Below are positions 18,301-29,953 of a stretch of 64,000 nucleotides of DNA, one piece after another. The position numbers were made by a program, and so were the translations under genes. Source of the DNA: Gaeumannomyces sp. JS-464 (Eukaryota; Ascomycota; Sordariomycetes; Magnaporthales; Magnaporthaceae); assembly GCA_002197995.1 (NCBI GenBank), contig NGZR01000003.1:5084001-5148000 (forward strand), given 5' to 3'. The notes beneath the pieces are model-generated. The model was not told where the DNA came from. It was given only the letters and a program-made list of their open reading frames with translations, and searched no databases. Numbering within the stretch: the stretch's first letter is position 1; each line of letters starts with the position of its first letter.

Positions 18301-20800
18301 AAATTGTTTTTCCTAAACCAAAAAATTCCGAAAATTACGTTTCTTTCTTTTATATCCAGCTTATCCAGTATAATAGTAACGTTTTCCCCGCTCCGGGTGC
18401 GTAATATTATTAGCTATGTTTTTCGGTCGATCCATTTTTATTATAAGCGATAGGTATTTTTTTAACCGTTTTTAATTGGTACGGTTAGCGTTTCCGATTC
18501 GTAAAGATATTATACCGTTTAACCGCTTATAGCGATATATAATCGCTTTATACTCCGCAATCGATTATTATTTTAACCTTTTTCCTTTAATATTTTATCC
18601 GGAATGTTAATAAGTTGTACGGTCGATTCGATTTTACTATCGCGAAAGTTTTTGTTAATTTTTCCTTTTTTCCATTCCGTGCTTTCCGTTTGGATAGTTT
18701 TTTTAGTTTTTTAATAGGAGGAACGAGTACCGCACGTTCGTCCTTTTATCCGGGTTAAACGGTACGTACGTTCGCGCGATTCCTTAATGCCAAGCTTTCG
18801 CCTTTTATGCCATATGTTTTTTGCATTTCGTAATTTCGCACTTTTCCTAATTAAGCGTTTTAATAACATATAGCATTAGGTACCGTTCGCTAGGTTTAAA
18901 AACTACGATAAACCTGCCGATTCGGGCTAGCTCCCACCGTGGTAATTAAAATGCCAAACGAGGTTTAATTTTTAACTTACTTCCTAATTTTCGTAAAAAA
19001 AAATCGTATTTAAGCTTGGGTCGTAAATGGAATTTGCATTTCCCGTGGATGCATTTTGCTTAAAAAAAGTACAAATGTCCGGGGTGTTCCATATCGACGC
19101 TAGGGTAATCCTCGGGTTTTAGCGCAGCTTTGCCCGGCTCGCTCGTATCGTCGGACCGGTAGCCAGCGTATTTAACCTTTTGCTAATCGTTAAACTATAA
19201 CAAAGGTTAGCCGTTATTTCCGTCCGCTGGGTAGCGTAACATAACGAGCTATTTAAGTATTTTAAAACCTTAACGTTCCAAAAACATACCGAAATATCGA
19301 AGGGCGTAAACGCGTGTTAGCCTTTCCAATTCGCTTGTTTTTCGCGGACTATAAATACGAAGGTTCCGCCATTCGGGCTTTCCGCTCGCTTTTAAAACTC
19401 GGCCGTTTTGAAATTTTAACCACTTTGGTTTATTTTAACGTTAGTGTCGGAATTTTCCGACTTTCGGAAAAGGTATGTTTAGCTTAAAAGCTTTTTTCGG
19501 GCTTTTCCTTCCTTCGAACCACTGGTTAGGGTTGCCTTTTTTTAAGTTTTACAAAAAGCGGCGTCGTTTTTTCCTTTTAAATTCGTAAACCCGAAAGCGA
19601 CGCGCGGCTCCCCTTCGCTGTCGTACTCGAGCCTCGTAGCTTTAAGCATGCAAATGCTTCGTGGTTTTTAAAAGTACTATTTAATAGCCTTTTTATCGGA
19701 CTAATATGTGGTGTACGATTCGTCGTAATAGCACGTTTAACTAAACGTTCCTCGGAAACACAGCCCTTTCTATATCGGGTTTCCTTACGCCCGCTAAAAG
19801 TTCGCTATTTGGCGGTTATTATCCCGCTAAAAGCAATTGGCTTTTATATAACCAGCTTGGCCGTATTTAAAACATTTCCCGTCCTTCAAGTTTTATTTTT
19901 GCTTTTTTTACTGTTTTTATTGCTAGTAAGCGGCTCCCGCACTAAGGTTTATAAGGCTTAAATGCGTCCTATAAAGCCGAGGTTACTGTTTGGCTTTTTT
20001 TTGGTTGGCCTTATTATTTTATGCCACATTTTTAAAACCATATCCTTTTTTTTTTTTGTTATCGTTCGTACAATTTATCGCTAATACGAACCGCGTCCCT
20101 AACGTAATCCGTAAAAAACTCCGGGCGATCCTGCTTCGCGAGTTTATCTTTTACGTTTTCGCGCAATCCGTTGTAAAAGTGCAGCATTAACGTAGCGTTG
20201 CTCCAGCTAAATTTAATACTAATTCGTTAAAAGTTCGCTGCGTATTTGGCTGCAGGCCTTCGCTATTTAAAGGCCAGCAAATTTCTTTCGGCGATTCGGG
20301 TTTCGTCGACTATTCCGAACATTTTTCCGACCTTTTTTCCAAAAGTTTCGAAGCTGGCGAAAATAAGCTTAGTGGCTTTTTAATTACCTTTATATCTTTT
20401 AAAATAGTCGCTTTAGGTCGGCTAAAACTACTTTTTCACCTTGCCGTTTAGCCTAATGGCAGCGTAGGCAACCTTTTATTTTTTATTTACGAACCGCTAT
20501 TCGTAAAACTTAAAATAGCTTTTGCATTCGGTAAAAAACGTTTTAAGCTTGCCGTTCTCCCTTTTGTAAAGGTCCGGGGGACGGGAATTTGTACGCTTTT
20601 ACTGCGATAAATGCTTTAAAGGTTGCTAATTTCGCGGTAAACTGCTTTACTTCGTCCTAGCTTTTGGCGATTTTAACCGTTATAAGTTTAAAAAGGTTAG
20701 CCGTATTAGCGGCTTCGTTAAGGTCGTACTTAACACCGTTAAAGGTAAAAACCGTGGTTTTTTCCTCCTTAGGCTACTTACTGCTGCTTACCATAGCTGC
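15370..20800 (-). pseudogene. Gypsy-1 gag-pol polyprotein remnant
   Basis: Minus-strand translation gives recognisable blocks despite dozens of stops. The integrase C-terminus/chromodomain near 15,500 reads SYPVFHVSLFEPALPGFKSD. The integrase core near 16,200-16,330 reads DKLTKYALFLPY and later IKHVIAEYDTPNRLITDKN. RT near 17,750-17,820 reads CVDYRPLNEATIKDRYFLPF, and the RT active site at 17,493-17,504 reads YLNN where YLDD is expected, both Asp lost by G-to-A change. Gag lies toward 20,150-20,780. The protein is certainly dead. Confidence 0.75.
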
Positions 20801-20843
20801 ATTATCCTCCTTCCAATAAAGTACTAAACAGGATTAGTTAAAA

Positions 20844-21291
20844 TGTTACAATTAGGGGTTTGCTCCTAAAGTAGGGCATTTCGGGGGTGGGGAGGACAGT
20901 ATCGCTAATTTGGTTAATAAGGGGAATACGCGATTTAAAAGGACAATTTAATTGCTTGCCCTAAAAAATGCCTGGGAGCTAACTTAAATTAACTAATACC
21001 GAAGCCTTAGTTAAAACTACCTAAAACAGTAGGAAATCCATCCTTTATATACACGCTGTTTTTTGCCTTATGCTGGGTTAAATTTGTGGCTTTACCATAA
21101 ATCCACAAATCCCTTTTGGATTTGTTGCTTTATTACAAATCCACAAATCCTTCCTGGATTTATCGCTTTATTACAAATCCACAAATCCTTTTTGGTTTAC
21201 GTAACTCCACGTGACCGGGGCGGGGCGGGGGCACCACCTTGGGGCCCCCTCCTGCCTTGCTGTCCTAAGGGCTTACATGCTGGTCGTAACA
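20844..21291 (-). repeat. Gypsy-1 5' LTR (448 bp)
   Basis: Same length as the left LTR, with scattered C/T and G/A differences (RIP), for example AAATCCACAAATCC versus AAATTTACAAATCC. Confidence 0.9.
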
Positions 21292-21893
21292 TATTTGGCT
21301 ATAATATTCCGTATAAGGTCGAATTACGCAAAAACGAGCTTGGGATTTTCGCATTTGGCTTTTTGGTAGTCGTACTTTCGAATTTAACGCGTACCGAGCT
21401 TTGCGCGGCGCTTAACGAAATTCGCGACCCAGTTTTACCGACGGCGCTCGCGTCGCGTTCGGCAAGCAATCGGTTAGCTATATTTTTAACATTAAAAGGC
21501 CGGGAAGGGAATGCTCGCGAATTTAGCTTAAATATGTATTTAATAAACGTTTCCTTTTCGGATTCCGTTAATTTCCGTAATTTGGGCATAGTATCGCGTC
21601 GAGCAGGTTAACCGCGCTTCCGCCGGGCGAAAATGGAAAAGTCGATTTCGTAAATTTTAACGGCGCTTCGTATATTTAATTATAAATTCGATACGATCGC
21701 TTAAAAGGCTAAAACAATTTTGCGTTCGTCGTTTTGGTTTGCTATTGTTTGTTGTGGAAATATTCGTAAATAAAGTTAAATTAACGCGTAAACGCGTTAA
21801 TTATAGCACTCGTTTATGTGTGGCATTCGTTTGTAAACCACGTTACCACATTTTAAACTATTATTTATTTTTTTTAATTTTCGTTCGTATAAT

Positions 21894-22267
21894 TATTACA
21901 AATGGACTTTTGCTTTTTGGGTAAAACATTTAGGAAAAGTGCTTTAAATAATACGATTGCAAGTGTTTTTTTAACGGGCTGGGTAACTTGGTAATAGTAG
22001 TTTAATTGCTTGCCTAAAAGGGTGCTTTAAAGCTAACTTAAGCTAATTAATGTAAAAGTTTTAATTAAAGCTATTTAAAATAGTAAAAACCTTTTTCCTT
22101 TTATAATAACTTTTCCTACTTTATAACTTCCTAAATATGTTAGCTATATTTATAGTTAACATATTTTGCGTATATTACGTAACTTAAGCGTTAAAATGGG
22201 CCGTTCCGACCTTTCCGCTTGTTTTAATTACCTTATATCCTTTTTTTTAAAAAACCCGGTTGTAATA
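21894..22267 (-). repeat. Gypsy-2 3' LTR (374 bp)
   Basis: Shares GCTTTAAATAATACGATTGC and TTTAACGGGCTGGGTAACTT with 29,543-29,953. Confidence 0.8.
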
Positions 22268-22380
22268 TTAAGTTTCCCTTTTTAAACTACATCCTTTTAG
22301 CTATAACTTATCGCCCCGCTTTCCGTTAATAGTAAATACTTTCCTTTTTTACCATATTACCGTTTGCTTTTTTTAATAAA

Positions 22381-22818
22381 ATGTTTAATCGGGTGCAAAA
22401 ACGAAAGCTTACGCGTTTAACCGTTAAACGTAATAACTTTTTTTCTTTTATCCTGCGTTTTCCTATTAATATGCCTTTTTATTTTAATTGTAAAGCTAAC
22501 GGCTTTAATCGGTGCATAGCGTTTTTTAACGACCACTTTCGTTGTAAAAAGTGCGTTCGTTAAAAGCGTTCCCGGTGCGACATTTTAAGCTTTGCTTTTA
22601 AGCATTACCTTTATTACAGTTTTTAACACTTTCGCGCAAAGGAGGAGCTAAAAACTGCGAAAGCGGAACGTTGCTTCGTTAACGTTAAAATTAAGCGTTT
22701 GCGGAAATAAAAAAAGCAATGGCGCGAAAAGCTTACTTAAGCGATTCGCCGTAATATTAACTTTATAAAAGAGCTAAAACGCGTTAAGTAAAAGGAAGCC
22801 GAAAAGGTGGCTACGTAA
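22381..22818 (+). pseudogene. Antisense Cys-rich/coiled-coil ORF in Gypsy-2
   Basis: Homolog of the ORF at 14,419, at the same place and orientation. It begins MFNRVQKRKLTRLTVKRNN, open to the stop at 22,561-22,563, and continues past RIP stops as HFRCKKCVR, KRSRCDILSF, then EELKTAKAERCF, IKRLRK, KKQWREKLT, AIRRNINFIKELKRVK and KEAEKVA. The spacing Cys cluster, basic/charged helix, 'RLRK', 'AIRR-IN---EL-R' matches Gypsy-1 although the DNA is strongly diverged. Confidence 0.55.
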
Positions 22819-22944
22819 GCTTTTTTGGGTTACCCTATTTGCCGGCTTTTAAATTCCCTCCATTATCCTCGAATTAGGTTAATTTTACAGTTAACTTTAA
22901 CTTTAATCTTTTAGCTTTATTTCGAATTAGTAAGTTATTTTAAC

Positions 22945-22985
22945 GTGGGTGTTTCGAATCGAAGCCCGAGTTTTAACATAAAGGT
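22945..22985 (+). ncRNA. Remnant of the tRNA-like T arm in Gypsy-2
   Basis: TTTCGAATCGAAGCCCGAG followed by AACATAAAGG aligns with the Gypsy-1 segment TTTCGAGTTCGAATCCCGGC followed by ACCGTAAAGG. Only the 3' half of the tRNA-like sequence is recognisable. Confidence 0.35.
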
Positions 22986-25435
22986 TAACTTTTTTTAAAG
23001 CTTTTTGCTGGTACTTTTTTTAAAGCTTCCGGCGCTTTTTTAAAGTTAGTTTTTTTTCCTAAATGGTTTTTTTCGATATCGACTTTACCCATTTAACTAA
23101 ATAGTACTTAGTTTCGTCGATTTCGTTTTTATTTAAAATTTCCTCGATTTTATATTTTTATTTTTCATTAATTTCCATTAACTCGTTACTTTTAAAGCCT
23201 AGTAACGCTAATTTAAATAGGGAAATATAAAAAACCGGGTGGGATTTTATAGTTAGTCGTAGTTAAAGTTCGTAATTAACGTTTAAAATCTTTTTTAGCA
23301 TTTTAAACGGTCCTAGTTTTTTATAATTTAGCTTATCGCTTAATTGTTTTATTTTAATATTGCGTCCAAAAAAATAAACGCTATTTTTTTTAAAGGTTAG
23401 TTTTTTAATCCTTTTTTTATTTGCTTAAATGGATATACATAACCGCACTTTTTCGAGCTTTTTTTAAAGTTGTTTATACAGTTTGGTAAGCTTTTTTACT
23501 TATATTTTTACTGTAAAGGCGTATTTTTTTGCCCTGGGTTTTCCATACATTATTAGCGTAAACCCGTAGTTTGCGTAAAACGGCGTAATTCCCGTGCTTT
23601 TATGCATTAAATTGTTATACGCGAATTGCGTTATAAAAAGTAGTTATACCCAGTTATTTTATTTATAATTAACGTAATGCTAAAAGTATTATTTTATAGT
23701 TTAATTTGTTTGTTTTATTTGCTTATCCGTTTACGGATAATAAGCAGTTAATAAAAAGTGTTTTGCTTTTAAATTAACCGTAAATCCTTTTTAAAACTTG
23801 CTTATAAATAGCTTATTTTTATCCGTAATTAAACGGTTCGGCGTTTCGTATTCCGCTATTACGTTTTTAATAAAGGTATACGCCAGCTTTTTAACGTTGC
23901 TGCTTTTTTTATAAAGTAAAAATAAAGCGTATTTAGTAAACTTATTTACCATTATTAAAATGCTATCGTATAAACATTCGTTAAAAGCTTTTTTAACTTA
24001 GGTAATTTAACGACAAAATTTAAAGTAACTTTTTACTATGCTTTGTTAAGCGTTAATAAAGGTTAAAGCAATTTATAAAGCTTATATTTGTTAACTTTGT
24101 TTTTTGCACAGCTTTCCCAATTTTTAATTACTTTTCGCATTTCGGCGCGGGTTTTTATAAACCTGTGGTATTATCGAAAGTGTTTTTAGGTTTTAATTAC
24201 CTTTTAATGCTTATAGGCCAATTAGTTATAAATTTGTAAGATTTTTTCAGGGGTTTATTTTTTTATCTTTTTGTTTTAACTAGCGTTCGTTACGTTGGAA
24301 TTAAAAATCTATTTGGTTTTTATGTTAAAATTATACGGGTTTGTTTAAATGTATCGATTTCGTAATTCGATCGGCGGTTAAAAGCGTTCGCCGTTCGTTT
24401 TCCGATTTTTTCCAGTATTTGATATAAATGTCGTAGTTTTAGAAAAACTCGCTCCACTGGATTTATTTTTTATTTACGTTTTTGCTTATAATAAAATGTG
24501 CTAAGCTTTTATAATTTACATATATTATAACTTAATGTTTTGCTTTGTATAAAAACGGGCGTTATTTTTTAAAACATTAAATAATCGTGAAAAGCTTTTT
24601 ATTATAAATTTGGTAATTTAATTTAAGTTCGTTAAACTTTTGCAAAAAAAAAAGCATACGAGTGCAATTTTTTTTAATTATTTTGCTATTTAAATTAACC
24701 CTCGATCGCGTAATTTAACGCGTCGGTTTCGATTTCGAATGACTTTTTTAAGTCCGGCAGTACTAGTACTAGTTTTTATATTATTACGGCTCGCAGCATT
24801 TTAAAAGCTTTTTATTTTTGCTTTTTTTAATAAAACTAAGTGTTATTTTTAGTAAAATTCGTAAATAAAACTACCTTTTTGCTACACTTTTAAATAAACC
24901 GTTTATAAAAGTTTATAAAATTAAAAACCCTTATACTTTTTTAACGTTTTTAAATACGGGCTAATTTTTTACTTTTTCGACTTTTTTAAGGTTTATCGCG
25001 ATTTATCCTAATATAATTACGAATTTTAAAAATACGACCGTTTAAATGTGCTATACGCATTTTTTAGCTTAATTAAAAGCTTTGCGTTTACCAGTTTTTA
25101 AAGCATTTTATAAACGTATTTCTTATGTTTTTCAATCGTTTTCGAAAATATTAAAATATCGTTTAAATATATAAATATAAACTTTTTTAAAATGCTTTTT
25201 AATACGTAGTTAACCATTTTTTAAAAGTAACGAGTGCGTAATAAGCTTAAAAGTTATTATTAATAATTTAAAACATTTTAAATTAATTTTAAAAAGCTGT
25301 TATTTACTTTTAGCCTTTTTAATTCGTCGTAAACTATACGTTTGCGTAAATTAACGGCCGTAAAAAACCGGGCTTTCCTAAACATATCTTTTAATTCGTT
25401 AATAAAAAGTAAAAAATACTAATTTTTAACGCTTA

Positions 25436-26247
25436 GCGTAATTCACCCTTTTGTACTACAAACCCGAATGTGCTACAGTTAAAAATTTTATATTAAACGC
25501 GATTTTTAACACTTTTATTAACTCGGCTAATTTAAACCTAAATTTAACCAAATTTTAACAAGCTATATTTAACTACGTAATTTATGTAATTTAATTTTTT
25601 TGGATTTTTATAAATTTTTATTATTAACGTGATTTATTAGTGTGTGCTACACATTAGCTCGTGCCACACTTCGAAATCCCATATTAAACGCGATTTTCGA
25701 CACCCTTGCTAACTCGGCCAATTTAAGCCCAAATTTAACCATATTTTAACAGGTTATATTTAACGTCGTAGTAAACTTAATTTAATTTTCTTAGATTTTT
25801 ATCATTGCCTTTTTAAAGCTACTTCGAAACACTGTGTAATATACGGTGTAAAATATGCAACTAACCTTAAAAGGGTAATGATAAAAATCTATGAAAATTA
25901 AATTATATTTATTACGAAGTTAAATATAACCTGTTAAAATATGGTTAAATTTGGGCTTAAATCGGCCGAGTTAGCAAGGGTGTCGAAAATCGCGTTTAAT
26001 ATGGGATTTCGAAGTGTGGCACGAGCTAATGTGTGGCATACACTAATAAACCACGTTAATAATAAAAATTTATAAAAATCCAAAAAAATTAAATTACATA
26101 AATTACGTAGTTAAACATAACTTGTTAAAATTTAATTAAATTTAGCTTTAAATTAGCCGAGTTAATAAAAGTGTCGAAAACCGCGTTTAATGTAAAATTT
26201 TTAACTGTGGCACATTTGGGTTTGTAGCATAAAAGGGTAAACTACGT
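25436..26247. mobile_element. Fold-back element (outer), about 380 bp, split by an inner fold-back element
   Basis: Left arm 25,436-25,626 and right arm 26,057-26,247 are inverted copies (for example AACTCGGCTAATTTAAA and the reverse complement AAATTAGCCGAGTTAA). Its ends are degenerate ACGTAGTTTACCC flanked by TA. The whole element is one long palindrome; the inner element sits exactly in the loop. It has no coding capacity. Confidence 0.75.
25627..26056. mobile_element. Fold-back element (inner), 430 bp, TA-flanked palindrome
   Basis: Ends ACGTG(G/A)TTTATTAGTGTG with TA duplications. The arms carry TAGCTCGTGCCACACTTCG, CCCATATTAAACGCGATTTT and AACTCGGCCAATTTAAGCCC and meet near 25,840. Near-identical 430- and 428-bp relatives are at 53,699-54,128 and 54,572-54,999. 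The TIR start ACGTGGTTTA is shared with the Fot1-like transposon, so that transposase is the likely mover. Confidence 0.85.
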
Positions 26248-26824
26248 TACCTCGTTTAACGATCGGTAATTAATGCATATCCACTTCGTACCGTTTTTCT
26301 TTATTTTTTAAAAAATACCGTGCCCGATTAGCGAATCGGAAGGTTTAAAAACCCTTTTTTAGTTTTTTTTCCAGTTATTCTTTTAGCACCTTTTATTACC
26401 AAAAGTTAAATTAATACAGCTTTTAGCATTTAAATTATGCTTTTAATTTAAGCTTAATTTTAAACCGAACGGCTTATATTTCGAAAGTTTAATTGTTAAA
26501 GTTTTCCTAAATAACTTTTAATATTTATCGTACTTTTTTAAAACGTTTTTTATTTAGGCGATAAGCTTTGCTCGTTCGTTTTTAATTAATATCGCCTGTT
26601 AAATAATTGCGAACTTATCGCCGTTAACTTTTTAGGCTAACTGTTTTATCCCGCTACCGTTATAATTGCTTTTAATAGTATTATTCGCGCATTGCCCAAA
26701 GCTCGTAGCTATTAAGCTTTTTCGGTCGCTAATAACTCCTTTTATTAAATTTAACCTATGGTTTAATTTATTCGTAAATTATGCTTTTTAAATTAAAAAA
26801 TTCCTAAAATTACATTCACCTTTT

Positions 26825-27045
26825 TTGTTAGTAAAAGTGGTACTCCTATAAGCACGGAAATCTCCTAAAAGGAATAACAAAAATCCATAAATCTGGTACT
26901 GGTGTTTGTATTGTGCATCTTTTCGGAAGGAATTTAATTACAAGAAGGGGATCCCAAAATCCCCTTTTGTAGGCACGTGAAAGCGCACGGTCCATAAACC
27001 TGCTGCTTTACGAAACGTGGGGTTTCCCCTATTGCACGCGCTAAT
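26825..27045. other. Less-mutated GC-richer island inside Gypsy-2
   Basis: This stretch contains AAGGGGATCCCAAAATCCCC, CACGTGAAAGCGCACGGTCC and GGGGTTTCCCC and is far less AT-biased than both sides. It is probably a younger small insertion, but I could not find its ends, a target duplication or a coding region. Confidence 0.4.
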
Positions 27046-28920
27046 TACGTAAATTAACATTTTTTATATTTATAACGTTTAAAGTTATTCGAAAGTTTTT
27101 TTTAGCATCGAAATTTAAAATAATCGGTTTTTTTATCGATTAAACTATTATTAAACGTAAGTGGTTTCCTTTCTATAATTTTTAGGCTATACGGCTTTTA
27201 TTTCCTTCGTTTTAAAATACCGAACCTTTTCGCTGCTTTTAACAAAAGGTAGTTATTTTAAGCTTTGCTATCGATTAAAACGTTTAACTTTTTTCCTTTA
27301 TATAATAGTATAACTATTAAATGTTAATGCTAATCGATGTTTATAACGGATAAGGTTTTTATTTGTTATTATAATTTACGCCGTGCTTTTATTTCGGGTG
27401 GATTTTTTAGTTTTTTGCTTTTTAAAGTGCTTTTCCCCTATTTGTAAGCGTTTTGAACTATATAAACCCGTTAGTTTAAACTTTTGCTTTTTTTTTCATA
27501 TGCATTTTGCACTTTAATTTTCCGCATACGTGGTATATTAAAACCTTTAATACGCACAGTATAAAGTAAGCTAATAACGGTGTAAAAGTAGTTATAAATT
27601 GTCGGTAATCCACCGTTTTAAACTTCCATTTCGAAAGCTGCCATTTTCGTTTTAAATGTTTAACCGGCCTTTTACCGTTCTTTTTGAAAAAGAAATCGTT
27701 TTTTAAATTAGCCGCTAAATGCTATTAGCACTCGTTTTACGTGCATTTTACTTAAAAAAGTTCGATATATCCCGTCGAACCGGGTTCCAAATTTGGGTAA
27801 TCGAGCGGGTATCTTTTCGCGCCCCGTTATTCCATTACCAAAATCCCACTATAAGGCTTTTCGTAATACGTTACAATTTAATTATGTTAAAACTAATCCA
27901 AGAATTGGCTATTATCGCTGTAAGCCGGTTCCTCGTACATAACTCTTTTAAATGGTTTAAGTTAATCCCAAAACCACCGGTCGCTTTTTAAAAACCTAAG
28001 CGAAATATATATTTTGCTAACGTTAAACATTCGAATCGATTAGCTAAGGTTTAATTCCTTTTCGTAACTTTTTATAAAGTGAATTTAGCCTAACGGTTCG
28101 CGGTCGATTTCGTTATTGGTATTTAAAAGGTTTTCCTCTTTACTTTCGTTTAGCAAAGCTTTATACCCTTTTTCGGGCGTAAATTGCTCCTTTTAACGTT
28201 TATTCCCTCGATTTTGCTAGCGATTTTAACGGCGTTATTTTTTTCCTTTTCGAATTTTGTAAATTCGCGCATAACGTGTTATTCGCATTTACTATCGTAT
28301 TTAAGTTTAATAAGGCTTTTGCTTGGTTTTTTACGCATTATAGCCACCTTTCGTTAAAAATACCATCCCGATGCGTTTTTATCGAATTAATGCATTAAGC
28401 ACAAATTTTTATAATAAAAAGTTTAGTTAAACGCCGCCCGGGGCATATGTTATTAGTTTTCTTATTTCCCGCCTTTCGGGTTATTACTGTTTAACGTTCG
28501 TTACGCTGCGGGCAATTTTTTTTATATAGCCTTATTAGCCGCATTTAAAGCACTTTCCGTTTTTAAAGTCCTAAAACTTAACTTTCTTTTAATACGTCGC
28601 GCCGGCATTAAGGTTTTATAAGTTTAGGATGCGTTTTTATCGCTATGGATTGCTATTATTTGGCTTTTTTTAATTAGCTTTATTTTGTACCACAGTTTTA
28701 AGTTATTATCCCTTTTTTTTTAACTTGTATTCGTATAGCTTATCGCTAATTTTAACGGCCGTTATAACGTATTTAGTAAATACATTCGGTCGTTTAACCT
28801 TAGCTATTTCGTTTTTAACGTTATTTTGTAAACCGTTATAAAAATGGGTAATTTTGGTTTATCCGGTCCAATCGAGTTTATTAATTAATCGCTAAAATTT
28901 CGAAACGTATGTTAACGTTA

Positions 28921-28965
28921 ACGTGGCCCACTCGCTTGTTTGGCCCACTCGCTTGTAAACCACGT
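28921..28965. mobile_element. 45-bp terminal remnant of a fold-back/Fot1-related element
   Basis: ACGTGG, then two tandem copies of CCCACTCGCTTGT, then AAACCACGT, with TA on both sides. The right end equals the terminal part of the element at 53,699-54,128. The left side keeps only the first 6 bases of the TIR. Confidence 0.65.
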
Positions 28966-29542
28966 TATTCTTTTTTACCGGAGTTAAAATAACTTTTTTC
29001 GGCCATTCGCTATTCGTCGATTTATCCAAATACCTTAGCCATTTTTTTAAACCGGTTAAAGCTAGTAAACATAACTTTTATATTTTTACCAAATTCGTCG
29101 TATTTATTTAGGTAATTTGCCTGTATAAGTTCGAACTAGCTTTTAACTTAACCATTTAAACGTATAACGGCGTAAGTAACCTTTTATTCTTTTTACTTAA
29201 CGTAAGCTCGATAAAACAAAAAATACCTTTTGCATTTGGTAAAAAAAGTTTTTAACTTTTCTTTTTTTTATCGTATTTATCCGGTATAAGGAATTTATAC
29301 GTAAGCACCGTAGGTTTTAGCTATTTACCAACCTCGTTCGCTTTAGCTTTAATTACGGCTAATTTATCTTTGCTTTGTTACAGCTTTTTAATTACGAGCT
29401 AAAAAAGGCTAAAAGCATTAGCGGTGGTGTAAATTACGCCACCGTATTTGAAGCTAAAAGTAAACGATGTTTTGCTAGCTCCTAAAATCGCTATGGTCGT
29501 ACTATTCGTACCTCCAGTAGGTATTAAATAAAATTAGTTAAA

Positions 29543-29953
29543 TGCTACAAACGGACTTTTGCTTTTAAAATAAAACACTTAAAAAAGGTGCTTTAAATAA
29601 TACGATTGCAGTTGTTTTTTAACGGGCTGGGTAACTTGGTAACAATAGTTTAATTGCTTACTTAAAAGGTGCTTTGGAGCTAATTTAAGTTAACTAATGC
29701 CGAAGCTTTAGTTAAAGCTACTTAGGATAGTAAAAAACCTTTTCCTTTTTATAATAACTTTTCCTGCCTTACAGCTTTTTAAATATGTTAGCTATGTTTA
29801 TAGCTAACATATCCCTGCTGGATATGTTAGCTATGTTTATAACTAACATATTTTGCGTGTGTTACGTGATTTGGGCGTTAAAGTAAGCCGTCCCGACCTT
29901 TCCGCTTGTCCTGGTTACCCTATATCCCCCCTTTTAAAAACGCGGTCGTAATA
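29543..29953 (-). repeat. Gypsy-2 5' LTR (411 bp)
   Basis: Begins TGCTACAAACGG, ends GTAATA. It carries the TATGTTAGCTATGTTTATA palindromic segment twice, where the other LTR has it once. Confidence 0.8.

Larger units (their letters stand above)
13857..21291 (-). mobile_element. Gypsy (chromovirus-type) LTR retrotransposon 1, RIP-degraded, nested in the Fot1-like element
   Basis: Two 448-bp LTRs (13,857-14,304 and 20,844-21,291) start TGTTACAATTA and end CGTAACA. The 5-bp flanks are TGTTT (left) and TATTT (right), one RIP-type transition apart. The uninterrupted target is present in the other Fot1-like copy near 46,620-46,640, which proves the insertion. Coding order on the minus strand, right to left, is gag (about 20,150-20,780), protease, RT (about 17,450-17,850, with VDYRPLNEAT), RNase H, integrase (about 15,600-16,400) and chromodomain (about 15,380-15,560). 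Beyond integrase lies a plus-strand module with an antisense ORF and tRNA-like sequences. A purine tract (AAAAAGGGAAA on the minus strand) abuts the 3' LTR. Confidence 0.88.
12545..21843 (-). mobile_element. Fot1/pogo-like (Tc1/mariner superfamily) DNA transposon, RIP-degraded, split by a Gypsy element
   Basis: The ends are inverted: ACGTGGTTTACAAGCGAGTG on the left and its RIP-altered complement ending AAACCACGT on the right, each flanked by TA. Subtracting the Gypsy insertion (13,857-21,291) leaves about 1.86 kb, the length of the second copy at 46,084-47,945. The minus-strand transposase begins near 21,840 and its N-terminal part is readable at 21,299-21,589 (RKLTESEKETFIKYIFKLNS, NIANRLLAERDASAV, a CENP-B/Tc5-type DNA-binding region). 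The DDE part lies at about 12,900-13,850 and is full of stops. Near 12,700-12,750 a C-terminal zinc knuckle survives as ICGKTEHNARI with its first Cys mutated to Tyr. No activity is possible from this copy. Confidence 0.8.
22268..29542 (-). pseudogene. Gypsy-2 gag-pol polyprotein remnant
   Basis: The minus strand shows the integrase end near 23,220 (KSHPVFYISLFKLALLGFKS) and the RT active site near 25,158-25,169 as YLND instead of YLDD. The RT region around 26,260-26,330 is similar to that of Gypsy-1, with gag similar to the piece at 29,954-30,717. It is more AT-rich and more heavily stopped than Gypsy-1. Confidence 0.65.
21894..29953 (-). mobile_element. Gypsy LTR retrotransposon 2, RIP-degraded
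   Basis: LTRs at 21,894-22,267 (374 bp) and 29,543-29,953 (411 bp) match across their length; the right one carries an extra internal copy of a palindromic TATGTTAGCTA...TAGCTAACATA segment. Terminal TGTTAC/GTAACA has become TATTAC and GTAATA. Flanks ATAAT (left) and ATAGC (right) are one 5-bp duplication with two RIP-type changes, and the target is a gag sequence like that at 28,737. Coding on the minus strand: integrase end near 23,200, RT near 25,150-26,420, gag at about 28,600-29,500. Inside it are the nested fold-back elements (25,436-26,247), a less mutated insert (about 26,825-27,045) and a 45-bp terminal remnant (28,921-28,965). Confidence 0.8.
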
